Shown in pieces: positions 12,516 through 26,600 of a stretch of DNA of 64,000 nucleotides. The stretch spans positions 26,970,001 through 27,034,000 of the forward strand of contig NC_079883.1 of NCBI RefSeq assembly GCF_029227915.1. Reading direction: 5' to 3'. The notes under the pieces were generated by a model. That model was not told the origin of the DNA. It was given only the letters and a program-made list of their open reading frames with translations, and did no database searches. The position numbers and the translations under genes are program-made. Position 1 is the stretch's first letter, and each line of letters starts with the position of its first letter. The DNA comes from Hydractinia symbiolongicarpus. Lineage: Eukaryota > Cnidaria > Hydrozoa > Anthoathecata > Hydractiniidae.

Positions 12516-13383
12516 ATCGATGTGGAAAGTGCGTTGAATTTTTTAACTTTGTTGCGACAGCATATTGTTTTTGGCTATGAAAGTCATTAATAATAGCGAG
12601 TAAAATTCATTAATTTGTTAGCGCTACTGAAATACTACGTAATAGGGTCACATGCCATTAAGAAGGACTGGAGCTAGTCTTAAATTTTTATCGAACAAGA
12701 AAATCGAAGTGGCCATCAAGGCTGCAAGAATAACAAAAATTTAAAAAAGATATCTGAGGTTACATGAACTTTTAACAAAAAGTGAATATGTCATTGGGAA
12801 TTTCTTATGTAAATCTTTCAGGTAAGTCCAACTTGTAAAAGTACGACGGAATCACTTCAATCTCCAAGCATACTTTTTATTTTTTGTAGAGGAGATAAAT
12901 TTTAAAGAAGCATTCCATCATAATATAATTTTTGCAGCTATACATATATATCACAGGGTATATATACCAAAAAATAGGAAATTAGACAAGTTTACATCTT
13001 AATGGTCACACACATGAACATAAACATGAAACAATCAATTTTTTGGACAAACATGAGAACCTCAGTTATGGATAATTTGGGCTGGTCTATCAATTATCAG
13101 CATAATTGTTCTCAAACATAAAATTAACTGAAATTTGTATACAATAATCTGTTTTCAGGTTATAGTTCATCTCTAAAAAAGAAACAAATGTTGAGATGGA
13201 AAATGACATTGACAATGATGAAAAATAGGAAGATGAGGAGATAAGTATATAATGACGGTAATAATGATGGTAATAATGATACAGCTATGATTACTTCATT
13301 TTTAAATAAGAATTTATCAAAGTCAAACGTGAAAGCAACAATAATTATGCCAAAAGTTAAAAATAAAGTGAAATACAAAACCG

Positions 13384-14130
13384 ATGTTATATAGTTGGAA
13401 AACAGGAACTGTACACTCAAGAGCTGGAAAAGCTAATGGAAAGTTTAGTAATTGGCTGAATATTGTTGATGAAGACAGAAATGTTAAGAGTTTGGACTGG
13501 ACAAAGGTTGAAGGGTGGAATTTTACTGAAAAGGTGTTACAAGAGGCTTTGATATGCTTAAATAAAGCCAATGAAAAAGAGATTAGGTCTGTCAAGAAAA
13601 AGAACAACTGGATCTAAAATAAAGTTTTTGATGAAGTGGAAGACAAAAATCTAAGTTGCATTAGAATCAGATGTATTCTGACAGAGAAGAATGTTGATGG
13701 ACAAAGACCTGTGACAACTAGATTATATAGTGGCACAAGGTTTTGAAGAGTTTGTGAAATTAATCCAGACAGACTTGCACAAAAGAATAATTACGCTTAA
13801 TGTATTCAATGTTAGTTTGTAAGGAATGAGACTGAATTCTATTGACATTAAAGTTGCCTTTTTGCACAACCAAAAGATTCCCAAAAAGATGGATACGTCT
13901 GGAAATAATACAGTCTATGACCTTGCAGATGCATCTAGAACATAATATTTCCAAGTAAGGGAGGGATTGTTAAAGCTTGGAGTTGCAGTAAGTAAATTTG
14001 ATGAATGGAATTACGACAACCCATGTAGATGATTTTTGTTGGGGTGGTACCAAACTGTTTTTAAGCAATGTAATGTTGCCACTGCTTCAAACCTTTAAAA
14101 TTAGTACAGTGCACAACGCAACATTTCAAT
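13384..14130 (+). pseudogene. Decayed Ty1/copia retrotransposon (reverse transcriptase region)
   Basis: Plus-strand readings in shifting frames show copia blocks in order. First is GTVHSRAGKANGKFSNWLNI...VKSLDWTKVEGW (13384-13617), the segment preceding the RT in cnidarian copia elements. Next come 'TEKNVDGQRPVTTRL', DIKVAFLHNQKIPKKM, then VYDLADASRT.YFQVREGLLK and LGVAVSKFDEWNYDNP, which match 'VYGLaDASRkWYl.v.eeL..LG...SkyD'. Last is a stop-interrupted remnant of the HVDDFLWGGT motif near 14018-14055. Numerous stops and deletions; no LTRs found. Confidence 0.8.
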
Positions 14131-14289
14131 ATAACATGTCTAGTATAAAAAGAAATTTATTATGCAAGAATGTATAATGCAATATTATTGCACGTGTTCA
14201 TTTTGATTTTCCACAACATAGCTAAACGCATCGTAAGCATTTTTCACAGAAACCCTGACCCTGCGCCAGGTAAAGACTGCCCTGCATTT

Positions 14290-14480
14290 AGGGCGTTTCA
14301 CATTACAGCAATATATTGCCGCTGGCAATATATATCGTAGAATTTCTGAATTCTGGTCACAATATATTGCAAAAATTGTCGGAATGACAAATCCTCTGCA
14401 ATATATTTTTTTATATCAAAGTCAGTTTGATTTAAAGAATATTTCCTCATTTTTTATTAATATATTGCGGGTTGTTTTTA
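14290..14480. repeat. AATATATTGC-rich repeat, possible MITE
   Basis: The segment opens GGGCGTTTCACATTACAGCA and contains five copies of (C/G)AATATATTGC or close variants in both orientations, including CAATATATTGCCGCTGGCAA TATAT. Such phrasing resembles small DNA transposon termini, but clear paired ends and a target duplication were not found. Confidence 0.35.
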
Positions 14481-15637
14481 CACTATATCGTATCAATGGT
14501 TAGGCGCAGTGACACGCACATCCAGCCTACGATTATTTAATGATGAATTAAATCTTGTACCTGGAAATTTTAACCTAAATTAAACAAAAATTGTATTTTT
14601 TGTTCCACGCTAATTTGCAACAAAAAAGAATTGCAAAATGTCATTTTTTTATTACAAAACCGGACATTTTTTGACTAAAATACTCGACATTTCCTTATTT
14701 TTTCAGCTAATTCAGGTTGATACTAATAAAGCTTGGGGGATTACTCTTAAAAGTAAACTTAATAAAAGCATATTGACAAAACAAACTCGGTAAAAAATTT
14801 TTCAAAATATCAAAAAATGATTACGGCAGGTTTTCTGACAATTATTTGAAAATTCCTGACCTAGTCCTACTGCCATTGAGTATCGCTTACAAAACTCAAA
14901 AATATTAATCACGGAACAACTGCACGAAGTTTGAATGTCTTATCTACTTCAGGTAAAATTCGCCTGAATTTCTTCTCGTAAACATGTCAAAAGCGATGCT
15001 CAAATGTAAAAGAAACAAAAGCTCAAACAAAATGCATGCTATGAACATGTATTCTTTATAAATAACATCGATATACTACAATACTGTGTAATTATTTTCT
15101 ATCAGTTTATAGAATTAAACCGCTAATGCAAAACACATCTGAAAAAGGTTACGAAACGACTCGATAGTTTCCCACTTTAAATGGCATACACGAAGGTTGA
15201 ATTGTTGAGACGAAAAAAATGCAAGCGTTTGCATTGCATTGCGCATTAAGGTGGCTCACCAATAAAAAATACCCGATTTTGGTCAAAAATTCGATTTTGA
15301 GATTTTAATTGATTTAATTCGTAATGTTCCAGAGGCTCTTTTTTAAAAGCTTACTAAATAAAGCAGGCTTTTATTCCATGAAAAAAATACACGTCAACAA
15401 GCACACACACAAAAAAAATTAATCGCACGCATAGGAATATAGTGTTAAAATAATAAGTGCATAGTTAAAACATATAAAATCATACAGGTCATATAGACTA
15501 TATATATATACATCTAAAAGTTCACCAAAATAGGTGACGCACTTGAACGTTTTTAGTAACAATAGAAATTCTCACACCAAGTCTTCTATCATACGCAAAA
15601 ATAGGTGAACTATATACTACTCTAAAATAACATCTTG

Positions 15638-18600
15638 TTAAAACACATATGGAATAATTTTGTATTTAACTTCATTTTGGTATTCCTCCCAACTCGAAGA
15701 GTACTTCTGTTTGCACTTAGCATCATCTCGGAAAGCTGCCGTAATAATTATGCCAAGAAAGATGAGGGGTGAAATCCATGGAAGACCATGTTGAAAGCCT
15801 AAAGATTAATAGGTATAATTTTGAACAACACTCAGAGTACGCGCTTTTTTTAAATTTTGTTTTACAATGGGTTCACAAAAACGTATAAACGGTTCCTAGT
15901 TTTAGAAATGAATTATATCGCTGTAAACTTTTGTACAATCAAATTAAAATATCAATTTTAATTTTCTTCAGAGAGATGTGCAATGTTTTCTTTTTGCACG
16001 ACTATTATCAGCTTAAATAACAATGTTAGGCTTTTGCTTAAAAAGTCATAATTCGTTTAATTATTGCGTACTCAAATTACGCGTGTTTTAAGTATTACCA
16101 CGGAGGGTAATACTTAATACACTGTGCGGTAAAACTGATAAAATATTCTTACCGCAGAGTGAACTCCAAGCTACTCGCATCATTAGATCACCTAGATAAT
16201 TTGGATGTCGCACTCTTCCCCACCATCCACTAATCAAAATGTTCTTCTGGTTAGCTGTGACGATGTAATTTACACCTGGTAAAACATTAAAACATTTACA
16301 AAAACATTGTCTTTTCTGATTTCAATTTCTTTGTTATAATATTCAGTGTTAAAGGCATACTTAAGGGAGGAAATTATCACCGCGAAAGAAAAAAATGCGG
16401 AATTAAAGAAATTTGAGCTTTTTGAAGTTATTTTTGTCGTTGTTTAGCTATATCATAGTTTACAGGAGAAACCCTTTTATTATTTTTTTCGAAAATTTTT
16501 TCAAAGAAACAAATCTTAATAGTAAAGGTACAAATTCAAAAATGTTAGGAAATTAGTTCGAAGACACATTTAAAATAAAAATGTCTGAGGCTTTAATTAT
16601 TTAATACAATGATATTTTCAGTACCAGCTTTGGATTTTCAGTACATGTTCGATGTATACAATTTAAATGAGTTTGATATAATAGCATCTCCCCATCACGA
16701 TATGCGAGACAATAAAAAAAGAAAAGTTTGTGTAAGCGGTTGAAAACGCACAGAGATGTAAAAATTTATAAAAGCGATTTCGTGGAAAAAGTTAAGGATG
16801 ATTGCTTTAATTTGTAATTTTAAACGCCTATTTCTTGACAAAGCATCAGATTCGCAATCTTAATTCCGCAATCATTTCTTGCGCGGCTTTTCTTTCTTTA
16901 AGGTAGACAAAACGAACAAAAAACAACAAAAAAATGAAACCTGAAAGTTTAGCTTGATGTTGGTCCTTCCTGAAATTGAATTTCTGCAACGTTGAAACTC
17001 GATAAATATAATAGCCAATCACTGAAAACAGAAAATTGTAAAATTCAAATGAACTTTCAATTTATTTTCAAGAACAGCATGAGTGTAAGTACACACTAAG
17101 GTTAATAAAAAATTTTCGGAAAAAAATTTACCATAAAGCAACACCGGAATGACGTAACAGTACCAAGGTAAAGATACAGGAAACAGGACCAGATATCTTG
17201 CTTGTACAGAGTTAAAAAACGGAATAAGACCAAACATGGTGAACAAATATGTGTAACCAATTTTTTGTGACATGTAACCTGAGTGTAAAAAGGTTTCCTA
17301 AACAGAGAAAAAAATGTTCCAATTATTAACAATATTATAAAGAAATAACTAAAAAAATATTTTAGAATAAAAAGATAATTTGTAGCTCCTGGTTGATCAG
17401 ACTAACAGATAAATCTTTTAGATTAAAAAAATTTGAAACTTGCTTTTAAAAGAAAACTCGCAAATTTGGGATGGCTATACTTCAAAAGATTATACATTTT
17501 AGGATCCCCAAAGCTGTACTTTGTCTGTTCATGCGACAATATAAATAGTGCCACAAAACACACAAAGTTTGGAATAATCGAAGCTCAAATGCTGATGGCG
17601 GACAAATTTCTGTGGATTTTCCTATGAGTATTTTCTATGACTATTTCTATAATATGCGGAAATAAACTTTTGCAAATATGCTCTGCTAGAGTTTGTTTAA
17701 TATGACCCAATCATCACTAACAGATGGTAAATTGAAAATATGAAAAAAAACATTAGTAACACCACGCATTTACCTCGAAAAAGATTCCGTCCAAGATAAA
17801 CCATAGTTGAAATGCTACAAGCATAACCAAAGAAGGATTTGTTTTCAAAACATCTTTGAAGCTTGAAGTATTTACTGCTTTCATAAGGAAGTAAACACTC
17901 AAGATGCCCTAAAATAAGTGGTTTTACACCATTTGTGCTTTAATCCGCCTAATAGCATTTTTTCCATAAAACTGGAAAAAATATATTAGAGTGTCAGTCA
18001 ACTCGTGATATTATGAAACCCTGATATAACTAAAACCTGGATCTGACAAACTAAGCTTTCTCTACTAAAAAAATTCTGATAAACCCCTTGATATAACGAA
18101 TTCTCTCTTTAAAACCCTTTTTGTGTCCGTTCAAGGTTTTTATAGTGAGGATTTACTGTACTTCCAAAAATACTATTCTATTTCTAAAAAACAAACTAAA
18201 GTCTTCGAATTTACACATAAATATCATTATTTAAAAGCAGTCAATTTAGAATAAAAGAACTTTTCTTTATTCGAAACTTACCCATGAAATAAGGCTAGAC
18301 ATCAGAGCAAATTTTTTGATATCAAGGGTTCCTTTGAAAAATCTAGCATTAGTCACGCGCCCACACACGAAATCAGCAAACATCCCACCTGGAAAAAAAA
18401 TAATACTTAAGAATAATAAATTCTTAAAAATTAGTTCAAATAGGCCATTTAAAACATTTGTATACAAATTATAGATCATGAAAGATAACTAGTCAATACC
18501 GTTACTTACCACTTGGTTCTGCAGTTGCACATCCACATCGAGAGTGAATGAAAACCACACAAGTTAGAAACAGCGTGAATAAGCACGAAGCTGTAACCAA

Positions 18601-21600
18601 ACTCACCAAATTGGTTGTCACAAACATTGCTGGATACTTTTTAAAGTACTGTGCGGTGATAAACACAGCAAAGGATATAAAGAAAGATGCAAGTCCTATG
18701 TAAACAAAAATAAAAAAAATAAAAAAACACAATTAACTCTGAGTGTGATAAACATAGAAGTATTTTAATTCTTTAACCTGCTTTAGATTAGTTAAACATT
18801 ACAATCAAACTATAACTTTGAGAGAATACGACAGATGACAGAAAAAAGATGTGCCCACAATTTTTGTTTAGCATACGTTGCAAGGATGTTTGTACTTGAA
18901 TATTGGTTTAAATTTACGCCAATGCACAGGCTTTGGCATACTACGACAGCTAATTAAAAATAAACTAATAATTACCATTTAATCTATACTGCAACCTTGA
19001 CCCATCTGGGTGAGTGGGACCAGCAACAATCTAAATGTTTCCAAGTCTTTATTAAACATTTTTTCTTATACAAATTCTAATCATAACAAGTGACAATGTT
19101 GCACAACTGTTATTTAACATTTAAAATAAGAAACAAATTTATAATGTAAGTTTCCATAAAACTGGAACAGTTGTGTCACTTCATTGTATATACAACATTG
19201 TTTTATGTCAAAGTGAGAAAAGCCACGTAGTTGTGTGATCATCTATATTTGAAAGTTCACACATTTGTCATTTATAGCTTTGAACAGAAATTCAGGGTTC
19301 AGGGTAGATATAGGCCTGGTCAGGAATGGCAAGTTTACCTCCGTACAAGCCTCAATTAAATTTGGCATGCTATTTTTAGCACACCTCAGCTCTGTCATGG
19401 CGTGTTTATTAGAACAATGCAGTAATTTTATCACTCAAATGACTTTCTTATATACCAGAGAAAACAATATTTATAGAAAATATAAACTATAAAATAATAT
19501 GCAATAAAAAAACCCAGTTTAAATGCATATATAGCAACATTTGATTCAGAAAAATGATTTAATTTAACCAGAAGTGGTTATAAACTTTTTTTAACGGTGT
19601 TGCTGAAGCTCAAAATATTAGTTTGTTGTCTTTATTTTAAGTAGTTAAAATGCTTTATTGTAACTGCACACCTATTATTCTTTTTTGCTGGCCTTAATAT
19701 AATTTGAGTGTGCAATCATCATCGCATGCCATCACTAATTTGGGCAAGCACATTTACCACATAAAATGACTTTCTTTATGTCTTTTTTCATGTCTTCTCT
19801 TTGTGGATGCTGCATTTGCCTTTATAAGTCGATTTAGATTTGACTTTCTGCATGTTGATGGCCAAACCTAGCCTCAGCCAGTAAAACAGGCAACATCAAT
19901 ATAATTTTTTTACTGATAGTGTTAACACTTGCAATGAACAAACCTTAAAAACCTATAAAGTGTGAAAGGAACTTTTAAAAAGTAAATAAAAAAACCTGTC
20001 TTACTTTTCCAAATGGCAACATGGAGATAACAGCCTGAAATGTAAACCAACCAAAAACATAACTAAGGGACTTCCACTTGAAAAACTTTTCAAATTTAGG
20101 AATCAATGGTAATTTCATGATGGTGCATTTCTTTTCAGTTTTGCATGTCAGGAACAAACCATAAACAAGCATTAAGGGCAGTAACATCAAAAGCAGATGA
20201 TATTTGCATGAAAGTGAAAATTGAATTAAACATGCAAATTTAGATATTACACCATTGTCAGTGTCATTGACTTTTACTTCTTTTTCATCCATCTCAGCGG
20301 ATTGTTGTGTTGCACGAGCAACAGATCTTGTCATTCTTCTTGTTGTAACAACTGATGATGTTTCTGTCCTGACAGGTAATGTGTAAACCTCAGATGGCTG
20401 GTTTAATACAGGCTGGTGTCTAACATCCTCTACTTTTCCATCAACAGAAGAATCTGAAATAAACTTCATATTTACTGACTTTTCGCTGCTAACCTTTTTA
20501 ACTGAAACGGTTGCAGATCTGGTGGACTGAAGTAACTTTTGTGTGACTTGACGTGCAGGTGATCGAGGAAGTCTTGTCTTTGGTGAGGGAGAAGTTTTTC
20601 TTGCTGGAGAAGATTTCCTGGCTGGGGATGCTCTCCGCGATGGGGATGTTTTCCGTGCTGGTGATTTGGACCTTCTACGTCGACTGGGGCTAGAACTTCG
20701 CGATCTTCTTCTTGTCTTTGACTTTTCAAAATAGTTGAGGGCCTAAACATTTAAGTTTTTAAGTTAAAAGACAAGCTTTTAAATAGAGAAAATAGTACTT
20801 ATGCTGTAAATACTTATAGGTAAATTGAACCTTATAAGCATGTTGGCTGATTCTATCCACAAGATTTTTAAATTTTAAACAAATTATTGTTTTGTTAGTT
20901 TTGTTCCCACTCTTTTTTCAAAACAAAGTTTGAGAAGATTTTCAGGGATTTTTGAGGAGATTCGAGGAGAAAACTTGCACTTGTAAATATAAAGGAACAC
21001 ACACACTGGAATTTATAGCAGTATACTGATTACGAAGACATTTAACATATCGACAAACTAAAAGAATGATATTGTCAATGGAAATTATGATTCACTTGAA
21101 TTAGCAACGTAATTTACAGTCAAAATCAAGATATTACTAAAGAAGCTTTGTCTTAATGATAATAAAGCCGCTGGTTGGTAAAATCCGGTTTCTGACAAAA
21201 TGAGATCAAAGTGGTTGATATACATAAAGAAAACATTCAAGTGATATTTATTAAAGATCCATTGTTAGTTATGTTCAGTGACGCATCAGGTGAAGCGTAT
21301 AGATCTTATGGATATTTAGGTTGGCAGCAAGCCAACAGTGAGTATCATTGCAGCGTATTGCATCAAAAATCATATAGCTCCAAGCAAAAGGATTTCAATT
21401 GTCCGGTTAGAAACAAAGGGTGCCTTGCTATGAAAAAGAAATTTAGAATGTTGCAAATCATAGCAGATGGTTTTGAAAAGGAGGAAGAAATAAAATCACT
21501 TATTGGCTGCCTTGTCCTAGAGAGTCTCAGAAGATAAGTCATGAGAGTATATGACAGAGTGGTCCTGATGTTTTCTATTTTCCTGAAAGTAAATACCATT

Positions 21601-23646
21601 CAGACATGACATTACAACCAATCTCCCAGGGCAGACAAAACAAATTATGTTGAGGCCATGACATGTAGAAACAGACTTTAGTTTGGCAATACATTTGTTT
21701 GGTAAGAGTCACTTGAAAAGTTTTAACAATTTACAAAAGGGAACATGTTCAATTTTTGTCTTTAAGTACACTACCAGAAATTTAAAGTCAGAAAAATGCT
21801 GTTTTATTTTGGGTTAAAGAAGTGCAACCGGTTTTGAGAGACTACTTTAATCTTGGAAAGTTTTAAAAGATTTTCACAAATAAGAATGAGAATGGCATCA
21901 TCACTGTAGTTGGTTCTCTGGAGAAATGGTTGGAGCTATCATACAATAATCAACTGATGATACTGTTAGAGCTATCATACGATACAATAATCAACTGATG
22001 ATGCTGTTGACAGCAGTGAGGACAAAATCAACACCGTGGCAGCCAAACACAGAAAATGAGGTCAGCAAAACCGATTTAGAGGCACTTCACAGGTCAGCAT
22101 GTTATATTCTCCTTTACTCTGCAGATTTAAATTACAAAATTTACCTCAACTTATATCTTTTGCAGATGTGTTATTCCTCCTATTTATTGACAACTTTGAC
22201 TTTGTTTCCCTGAGAGCAACAAAGTTGATTTTTCAAGTTCTGAAATAATTCAAAATGCAAGATTCCACATGAGATTAAAATAGAGTGAAGTGGTTTCCTT
22301 TGTCTACAACAAACGATGTATTAGAAACTTAATGGTATTGTTTTCTTACATGCATTAACAAGGTTTTCGTCAATGTTATAAAGATGTTTTTTCAGCATAC
22401 TGACCTTGAAACACATAGGGCAAACCTGTCCCTGAATCAATGTTGCTTGGCTTTTAGGTCGGCAATGCTAAATGTTGACGTGAATTCATCATCAAGGCTG
22501 TGGATTGTTTTTTGGTTATTTAGTATGTCACTATAACCATAAAACATTTAATCCAAAATGCATGTTGTTATCTAACTACTATTATCCAATCCACCTTATT
22601 ATTCGAAGATTCGGTTTGATGTAATTTTTTTTGCAGAGCTGGACAAAAGGGGCCAAGGGCTTAGATGGGGAGTCGTACGATAGAGTTAGGCTTTGCTGCT
22701 ATGGTAATGATTGATGTGTGACCTAAATGATGAATTGTGTTTGTCCTACACACCATTTTTTAGTTTTTGCTTGGTTGAAACAAACGTAGTCCAAAGGGCA
22801 CAGAATGCTAAAAAACTTTTGTGATAGAATGCATCTTTTTAGTCACTGGGTAGATAGATGTGCATATTTTACATGGCTAGTCTCAAATTTCGAGGGGTAT
22901 AGCCTGTCTATTATTTCCAGGAAGCCATGGCTTAGATGGGGAGTCCTAGAGTATTAAATGCTCAGTTTGAGCTACGCAGTCACAATTAGGGTCGCGCTCT
23001 ACCAGACAACTCACTGCAACATCCAACGGCCCATACAGTGTGCCATCTCACCAATTTTCCTCAAATGGCTTTGGTTAACGGGGCTATCGGGGAATCGAAC
23101 CCTGGTCTCCCACAAAAAGTACTAAACTAGGGCGCCATAAAATGAGTGTGGCACATATTAGATCTTAATGCAAACGCTCCCTGACTGAAAAGGAATAAAA
23201 AAGTATGGAAATATATAAATTGTGCCTGCTTTTTTGGTGATGAGCTGATCTTCAAAGATGTAATGAGAGGCAAGATTTGTAACAGATATGCCTATTTACA
23301 CCTGGGATGTTTTGCACCTTTTACCACTATGTTTGCCAAGTGTTGCCTTGTTGGTGTATAGCAGAAATTGGAAATTGTAGTATGGACTGTATACCCTATA
23401 TTCTCTAAGTGACCCTTATTCTCTAAACAGTTTTTTCAGGATGTTAGAAATTCATATAATAAATTCGCATACCTTTACATCTTTCGCATTAACCTCTGTG
23501 TCTGTTGCACTTGAATCTTCTTCAAATTTGAGCTTGTACACATTATCAATAGGGTCATACTCAGTTACATTTCCTTTGTAGTAAAGTGAACTTCCAGGCC
23601 ACTTTCCATACACATCATCGCCAATTTTGTATTTTTGAACAGGCAT
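15638..23646 (-). CDS. LBR: Lamin B receptor (Tudor-RS-sterol C14 reductase)
   Basis: Inner nuclear membrane protein tethering chromatin and lamina, with a C14-sterol reductase core. Exons, read right to left: 23473-23646, 20005-20742, 18976-19030, 18510-18695, 18282-18388, 17774-17908, 17132-17297, 16941-17021, 16153-16275, 15638-15798. GT-AG throughout, frame continuous, 641 residues (vertebrate LBR is about 615). Exon 1 is the Tudor domain, with the LBR hallmark KWPGSSLYYKGNVTEYD. Exon 2 opens ALNYFEKSKTRRRSRSSSPS and continues with repeated S-P-x-R/K units (RS region, residues about 59-125), then the first membrane spans. The reductase core has VAGPTHPDGSRLQYRLNG, SGWWGRVRHPNYLGDLMM and C-terminal RDDAKCKQKYSSSWEEY...PYVF. 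Intron 1 (2.73 kb) carries transposon debris. Tandem paralogue of the gene at 6.2-10.5 kb. Function is inferred from domain order; enzymatic activity is not testable here. Confidence 0.94.
21211..22010 (+). pseudogene. BEL/Pao retrotransposon remnant in LBR intron 1
   Basis: The plus-strand frame 21211-21537 reads DPLLVMFSDASGEAYRSYGY and continues LGWQQANSEYHC, matching the RNase H-like start after RT in BEL/Pao polyproteins ('vFsDAS..AYga.aY.R'). Further on, in broken frames, IFTNKNENGIITVVGSLEKW (about 21880-21940) matches the 'ft.dEnGiiR..GRLenA.l' block before the integrase. Stops and frameshifts throughout; no LTRs recognised. It lies antisense to LBR within its first intron. Confidence 0.6.
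21928..22009 (+). repeat. Short tandem duplication
   Basis: The phrase GAGCTATCATACAATAATCA followed by ACTGATGATACTGTT is repeated immediately with a small insertion (cgatacaataatcaactgatgatgctgtt). Local slippage product inside the Pao remnant. Confidence 0.6.
22880..23155 (-). mobile_element. tRNA-derived SINE (minus strand)
   Basis: Read on the minus strand, the head at about 23100-23150 is TTATGGCGCCCTAGTTTAGT followed by the B box in GAGACCAGGGTTCGATTCCC, at tRNA spacing. The body (GGCTTAGATGGGGAGTCCTA, CTATTATTTCCAGGA in plus orientation) is shared with the plus-strand copy at 51.04-51.35 kb, so a family is present. A further fragment of the body (ggcttagatggggagtcgta) lies at about 22658-22680. 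Sits in LBR intron 1. Confidence 0.7.
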
Positions 23647-26600
23647 TATAAGATTTTAATATTAACTAACCTAAGGGAGAAATTTTTACAACAACAAAGT
23701 GTGTCTTTTGTTGACAGGTTGCTACAACTTTTTGATCGTTGAAAATTTGTAAAAACTGCGCGCACTCGCAGAATTGCGCTTCTTGATTGGCTAACAAAAC
23801 AAAAGAGCTCTTCACCGTGGTATCTTTTTTATTTAACTTGTTTGGATATTCTTCAAATGCAACCTTATGATTAAAAGTCACTTTTGAAATTCATAATTTA
23901 ATTTTTTTGTTTTGTACATATGTGTCCTATTATATATTACACGTTTAATTTGGATTCATTTTAAGTAAATGTTGAAAAACACCCACGGCAAAAATTAATA
24001 AGTGACAGCCAATTCGATTGCGATTCATTCATAAAAATTTTAGTAAATATTTCAGGGGGCCATACGAATAACAATATGCAGAAATTAAGTTAGAGAAAAC
24101 AAAAACATGTATAAATATATATATTAAAATATAAAACATAAAAAAACTGGATTGAATAATTTATAACATATTTTTATTTTTCTTCATTGTTTTCCTCTTT
24201 ATAACTCTTAATTGTGAAAAATAACACCCGACCAAACACACTTGTTTCCCGAAACTTAAGCCACGGCTCCCATCCTTGGCATCGTCAGCAGTTTAAAAAT
24301 ATATAAACCCAGGTTTAGGATTTAATAAAAGTATTGCCTGTTCAGAAGAGAAAGTTTGGGATTTAATCAAATTCGTATTTCATCAATGTATTTCATCATT
24401 ATGATACATCTAAAACCAGGGAGTAATCTATTTTTTTTGCTTTCCTTGTGTTTTGCTAGGTAGCTACAGGTAGCTTTATGTTTTGTAGGCTAACTTGACT
24501 CTTTCTGTTTAGCATATTGCCTTAGTGAATCCTTTATTATTACTATGACTAGTCGATAAAGCCCGTAGAAAAACCCACTTGGACAAAAAAACAATAGGAA
24601 GATCCTTGATTCCAATTTTGAAGACATAGCTAAGCTTCAATACATGGAATCACAGTCCCGATGTTTATTTGCGCGCACATCTAGCTAAGTGATTACATAA
24701 TGCCTGATGCGCACACAGAAATGGAGATAAAAATATAAACAAACCAAGCGGACAAGTTACCTCCATTTCTGCGCACATTGGAAAAAATTGTGTAGCTAGT
24801 GCTTCCAATGCTGATCAAGATTTTGAGAAACGATTGAAAAATATTGGGGTTTAATCTTGTTGGAAGGGGAAGGGGAAGCTGATCCTCAAACCTCAAACTC
24901 CCCCTTAAAATTCTCTATGAAATCCTTATAAATGAGTTGCATCCTGACATAGTTGTTTTGATTTTGTGTCTAAAACATTGGACATGCGCATGCATGCACA
25001 CATGCAAAAAATATAAAGAACAGACCGCAACAATCAAAGAAATTATATTAATTAAAAAAGCAACACATGTCCTTTTTGAAATAATTAAAACCTGATCTTA
25101 AAAGGAGAAAATGATAGTTAAGAAAAACCAATTCCAGCTTCTTTTTTATTGTTTATTATTCCTTAAATCTATGAATTAAAGGAAATCATCAATTTCCTTT
25201 ATGGTGTCCTTCCTTTATTGCCTGTTAAGATGCGTGCACATATACAGAACTTTGTAAACATTTCCAACTCATTCGTTAGGATGATATTTGAAGGTGAAAC
25301 TGCAACGCAATTTTATTTCAATAAGGGGAATCATTTTGTAAATTTGGACACATGATTAATTCGATTATCTGATTTTTTTAGTTTACTTAAAAATCGGAGA
25401 AAATCGGATTTTCAGGCAATATTTAAATGTTAAAATCAGAAAAAATTTTAACATCTTTTATTTAATTACTTTATTGTGATGAATTTTTGCGGGCATTAAA
25501 TTTGCGGTTATGCTCTTCCGTAAAAATTGGGCATTTCGCAGGGACGTATTTTGGCGGATGAGATATTTTCTAATATTTTGTGGGGACTTAATTTCGTGTT
25601 TCTACATATTTGACAGGCCATTTTGTGAAAGGTGTGCAATCGCATGTGCACGCTCCCACACGCACAGATTTGTTTAGGCGTGCAATTCATCGCATGCCCA
25701 ATTAAAAATTGCTGTAATTAAAAATTATTGTATTTATAAGAAAGAAAATTTATTAAATAAACCTTAAAAATAAATGATCATTCTTTTACCGAACTCACAA
25801 TAGATCGCATGTGAGCATTCTTTACCAAATGTTGATAATGTGAATTTAATTGCTACCATTTGCTTTCTTTATTTCTCTTTGCCGACCAAGGGGTATTATG
25901 CAGAATAGATATAGGTTGCTAACAACCTAGTGTGGGGCTGCTATCTTCTAAAGAATTTGTTTATTTTTCCTTTCAAATTTTGCGAACCAATGAAAACAAT
26001 TAATAAGTTAATGGTGGGATCATCGATATTTTATTTTGTTTGTTCAGTTTGGGTTAATGTATTACGCACCAGGATATATTAAGGCTTTGTGAGTTTCTTT
26101 TTAATGATTTTATAAAAAAATGCAACAATATTTTAATCTTTGTAAGGTCGCCTTTTGGAGAATTTAAAAGAAATACAGCGTTATTTAAGCTTAAATAACT
26201 AAAAGATAATATAACTAATATGAAAAGAAACTTCTTTAATAATGAAATATTCTTTTAAGGGATAATTTTTATGATTCATCAAACATCAGGTTTATTAGCG
26301 CCATTCGACTTTCCGTAATTTATTTTAATTTATATATCTGTTTGCCCCACAAGTAATAACAAAGTTTAATTAACAAGTCTGCTTACAACTTATGGGTTGA
26401 AATTCCTTGCCATACATTGTTGGAACTTGCACTTTGTTTGTTCCTTACGCCAAAACAGCAGCCCCTGTGCCGTGTACAGGGGTAAAGGATCGCACACGCA
26501 GAATTTTTGAGGCATGCACTCTACCGCACGCCTGCCTAAAATCTTACGAAATGGTCTGATTTGACTATTTATGAAAATGGAAAAAATTAGCTCTCTTGAT

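Noticed and set aside
20472-20750. His/Gln/Pro-rich 92-codon minus-strand frame
   Set aside because: It is an out-of-frame shadow of LBR exon 2; the correct frame gives the RS-rich ALNYFEKSKTRRRSRSS segment joined to the Tudor exon.
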